Shown piece by piece: positions 60,806-64,000 of a DNA stretch of 64,000 bases (its first letter is position 1; each line of letters starts with the position of its first letter). A model generated the notes under the pieces. That model was not told the DNA's origin and made no database searches. It was given only the letters and a program-made list of their open reading frames with translations. Source of the stretch: Saprospiraceae bacterium. GTDB lineage: Bacteria > Bacteroidota > Bacteroidia > Chitinophagales > Saprospiraceae. The DNA is taken from the NCBI GenBank assembly GCA_019638385.1, contig JAHBTW010000021.1:23697-87696 (forward strand), written 5' to 3'. The position numbers and the translations under genes were made by a program.

Positions 60806-63800
60806 ATCAGAAAGGCAATCCATTAAAAGAAGGATTAAGACCAGTATTGACATCAATACACTTTGCGTTTCGGTTGTTTGGATCAGAAAGGCAATCCATT
60901 AAAAGAAGGATTAAGACATCATCCTCATCTCCTTCATCGGTGTCATCGTCATCTATCAGAAAGGCAATCCATTAAAAGAAGGATTAAGACAATAGTACAT
61001 GTTTAAAATGAATGAATAAATGAATGTATCAGAAAGGCAATCCATTAAAAGAAGGATTAAGACCTTCTATTAATTCCATGTTTATGTGGTTTTAAAATAG
61101 TGATCAGAAAGGCAATCCATTAAAAGAAGGATTAAGACATCAAAAACGGTTTCGGTTTCGTCCTCAAGGTCTTCTTATCAGAAAGGCAATCCATTAAAAG
61201 AAGGATTAAGACAGCATCAGTTACACCAGTGTTGGTGTCATTGGAAAAAAATCAGAAAGGCAATCCATTAAAAGAAGGATTAAGACATGTTGTAAGATAA
61301 ATCTACACATACATTAGTTGTCAATCAGAAAGGCAATCCATTAAAAGAAGGATTAAGACCATATAGCCAACTATATTGACTATTGGATTTCGATTGTATC
61401 AGAAAGGCAATCCATTAAAAGAAGGATTAAGACTGCCTATGCGTTGCGGCTGTTTAAAATTTTACAATCAGAAAGGCAATCCATTAAAAGAAGGATTAAG
61501 ACTGCAGCATAAAGAATGTAACACCAGTCTCTGCTCCATCAGAAAGGCAATCCATTAAAAGAAGGATTAAGACACATGGTGCGGATAAAATTGAGAGATT
61601 TCTCGGTAGATCAGAAAGGCAATCCATTAAAAGAAGGATTAAGACCCTATGTCCTCAATGGCTGTTATCAGAAAGGCAAATCAGAAAGGCAATCCATTAA
61701 AAGAAGGATTAAGACCTGGTCAGCAGTCCAAGAACGGGACACTGCGCCACGATCAGAAAGGCAATCCATTAAAAGAAGGATTAAGACCAGGTTCCGGTAC
61801 TATGGACACTGTACTTTCTTATTATCAGAAAGGCAATCCATTAAAAGAAGGATTAAGACGGGTTCGTTAACCTCGAAAGAATCGAGGTCGAACGATCAGA
61901 AAGGCAATCCATTAAAAGAAGGATTAAGACTCATAATTAAACTTGTTTGTGGTTAAGAAAAAAATTCTATCAGAAAGGCAATCCATTAAAAGAAGGATTA
62001 AGACTAAGAAAAAAATTCTCACTTCTCAATGCAGAACGTATCAGAAAGGCAATCCATTAAAAGAAGGATTAAGACGCATAGCTTCAGCCCTGTCCCGTAC
62101 CCATCTAACGTATCAGAAAGGCAATCCATTAAAAGAAGGATTAAGACTTTTAGTTAAAAACTTCTTCCTCTTCCTTCTTGGCCGATCAGAAAGGCAATCC
62201 ATTAAAAGAAGGATTAAGACCAAAGGCTCTTGGTTCGTTAACCTCAAAACTATTGAGGATCAGAAAGGCAATCCATTAAAAGAAGGATTAAGACAGTTGG
62301 AACCAAAGGTTCCAGTTGGGCCGTAAGTAGATCAGAAAGGCAATCCATTAAAAGAAGGATTAAGACCCTTCACCCCGCACGTGGTGGGGTGCGTAGTAGA
62401 TTTATCAGAAAGGCAATCCATTAAAAGAAGGATTAAGACTGGGCGATTGTCTCGCCCTCAATTTTCACAAGCACTCATCAGAAAGGCAATCCATTAAAAG
62501 AAGGATTAAGACTCACCTTTGTCAGAGACAAAGGTCCTTGGCTCGTTAAATCAGAAAGGCAATCCATTAAAAGAAGGATTAAGACATTCTCTTTTCCCGC
62601 CTTACGACGGCTTTACCCTATCAGAAAGGCAATCCATTAAAAGAAGGATTAAGACTTCGGTGTTCCAGAACGAGCCGACCTCATAGGTCCGGATCAGAAA
62701 GGCAATCCATTAAAAGAAGGATTAAGACCACCCAAGTTGGAACCAAAGGTTCCAGTTGGGCCGTAATCAGAAAGGCAATCCATTAAAAGAAGGATTAAGA
62801 CCCCTCTACTACGGGGCGAAGCATCTCTAACAATGCATCAGAAAGGCAATCCATTAAAAGAAGGATTAAGACAGGTTCCAATTGGGCCGTAAGTAGAGGG
62901 CTATCGCAGCATCAGAAAGGCAATCCATTAAAAGAAGGATTAAGACAGGTTCAAGTTGGGCAGTAAGTAGAGGGCTATCGCAGATCAGAAAGGCAATCCA
63001 TTAAAAGAAGGATTAAGACAAGGCATCCTTCACCTTGTTCTGCCCATCGGCAGACAAGATCAGAAAGGCAATCCATTAAAAGAAGGATTAAGACCTAAAC
63101 TAAGAAGAAGTTTAGTTAAAAACTTCTTCTTTATCAGAAAGGCAATCCATTAAAAGAAGGATTAAGACGAAGCCCGGAGGCCGCCCAGGATTTCAAATGG
63201 AGGTATCAGAAAGGCAATCCATTAAAAGAAGGATTAAGACCGGCAATACTTGTTCTAAAGTCATCCGAAAGTATTATCAGAAAGGCAATCCATTAAAAGA
63301 AGGATTAAGACCCACTTTGCCGTGTGCTTTCGCACTTTTGTGGGTTACTATCAGAAAGGCAATCCATTAAAAGAAGGATTAAGACTTTTATATTTATTGT
63401 GATCTTCCAAAAAAGTGCGCATCAGAAAGGCAATCCATTAAAAGAAGGATTAAGACACTCTGGGTGCAATTCGACGGGTACCCCGTCATTGGATCAGAAA
63501 GGCAATCCATTAAAAGAAGGATTAAGACGGTGCAACTCGACGGGTACTCCGTCGTTGACCGGGACGAATCAGAAAGGCAATCCATTAAAAGAAGGATTAA
63601 GACGAAGCGACATTCTCCCAGACGGCGAGACCTCTTAAAGAATCAGAAAGGCAATCCATTAAAAGAAGGATTAAGACAGTGACGTGGCAAGAACTTGCCT
63701 ATTTTAAATTTACCCATCAGAAAGGCAATCCATTAAAAGAAGGATTAAGACTGCGGTAACGAGTCCACTCTTCATCTACATAGGGGAGGTATCAGAAAGG

Positions 63801-64000
63801 CAATCCATTAAAAGAAGGATTAAGACCGCGTGCTGAGCTTTTCTAGGAGGTGTCGGACTCCCTATCAGAAAGGCAATCCATTAAAAGAAGGATTAAGACT
63901 TTTCAGGGAAAGTGTAGTAAACTTTCCCCAGACCGAATCAGAAAGGCAATCCATTAAAAGAAGGATTAAGACGCCGGGACGAAGCCCGGTAACACTTGTT
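60806..64000 (+). CRISPR. CRISPR array, 44 repeats in window, continuing beyond it
   Basis: Forty-four copies of a 36-bp repeat (starts ATCAGAAAGG, ends GAAGGATTAAGAC) are identical as read by eye. The first is at 60806-60841 and the last at 63937-63972. There are 43 complete spacers of 33-40 bp and a 44th cut by the window end. The repeat has a small stem, AATCC pairing with GGATT over a 10-nt loop, and its last 8 bases, ATTAAGAC, are the expected crRNA handle. A stray 13-bp repeat start lies at 61667-61679. Many spacers carry strong hairpins and several form related families (see findings). Orientation is inferred from the leader. Confidence 0.98.
61667..61679 (+). repeat. Truncated extra repeat start before repeat 13
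   Basis: The 13 bases ATCAGAAAGGCAA occur directly before the full repeat at 61680, so the preceding spacer is either a 21-bp spacer plus a broken repeat or a 34-bp spacer ending in repeat sequence. Confidence 0.9.

Noticed and set aside
61860..62549. Integron attC sites as the source of hairpin spacers
   Set aside because: The hairpins do not show the paired RYYYAAC/GTTRRRY boxes in the correct places.
60772..63682. Open frames across the CRISPR array that encode repeated SERQSIKRRIKT or QKGNPLKEGLR peptides
   Set aside because: They only translate the 36-bp repeat. Spacer lengths vary and break the frame, and no start or codon pattern supports a gene.

Overview
The window looks like a chromosomal segment of a Bacteroidota bacterium, most likely a Saprospiria-type organism (this lineage call is inference). 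Supporting signs are a full-length SprA gliding/type IX secretion protein next to ruvA, cargo proteins with type IX C-terminal sorting domains, an nqrABCDEF operon, LytS/LytTR signalling, TAnnTTTG-type promoter elements and an absence of obvious Shine-Dalgarno sequences. No rRNA or tRNA gene was seen.

Layout. 1-2131: end of a DUF3536/GH57-like gene, closed by a strong bidirectional terminator. 2230-8803 (minus): the sodium-pumping NADH:quinone reductase operon. 8973-10183: a Uma2-family gene and a small WG-repeat lipoprotein whose signal peptide is out of frame. 10231-19193: an accessory stretch with a bacterial GRAS-domain protein, an aminotransferase, several small genes of unknown function, a CPBP protease and a DUF4143 ATPase. 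19292-23665: a sensor kinase/LytTR pair and a globin. 23771-31877 (minus): sprA and ruvA. 32057-40230: a DUF1800/DUF1501 pair and a 1.57-kaa secreted dockerin protein. 40346-42146: a Fic protein and a WYL regulator.

42425-64000 is a large CRISPR-Cas locus. The interference module (42.4-53.7 kb) is a type III-D-like system: Cas6, a Cas10 with GGDD but no HD domain, a RAMP-Csx10 fusion, a tandem Cas7-Cas7 fusion, Csx19, a TIGR03986-type RAMP, two CARF effectors (Card1-like nuclease and Csx2-type HEPN RNase) and a small unrecognised protein. A 5' scrap of a type III-B cmr1 gene lies between cas6 and cas10, so the locus appears to be a III-B/III-D hybrid. After a 0.5 kb non-coding divider and one unknown gene comes an adaptation operon: RecD-like helicase, TPR plus cold-shock-domain protein, Cas1, a CRISPR-associated primase-polymerase (CAPP), and Cas2 with an N-terminal extension. 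It is followed by a leader and a CRISPR array of at least 44 identical 36-bp repeats that runs off the window.

The most striking result comes from reading the spacers. About a third contain a perfect hairpin stem of 6 to 12 bp, and many fall into families that sample the same or homologous sites. Differences between family members preserve base pairing: one T:A to C:G exchange, one G:C to A:T exchange and one G:C to G.T change. This suggests repeated acquisition from conserved structured nucleic acids (RNA or folded single strands) by a CAPP-containing adaptation machine.
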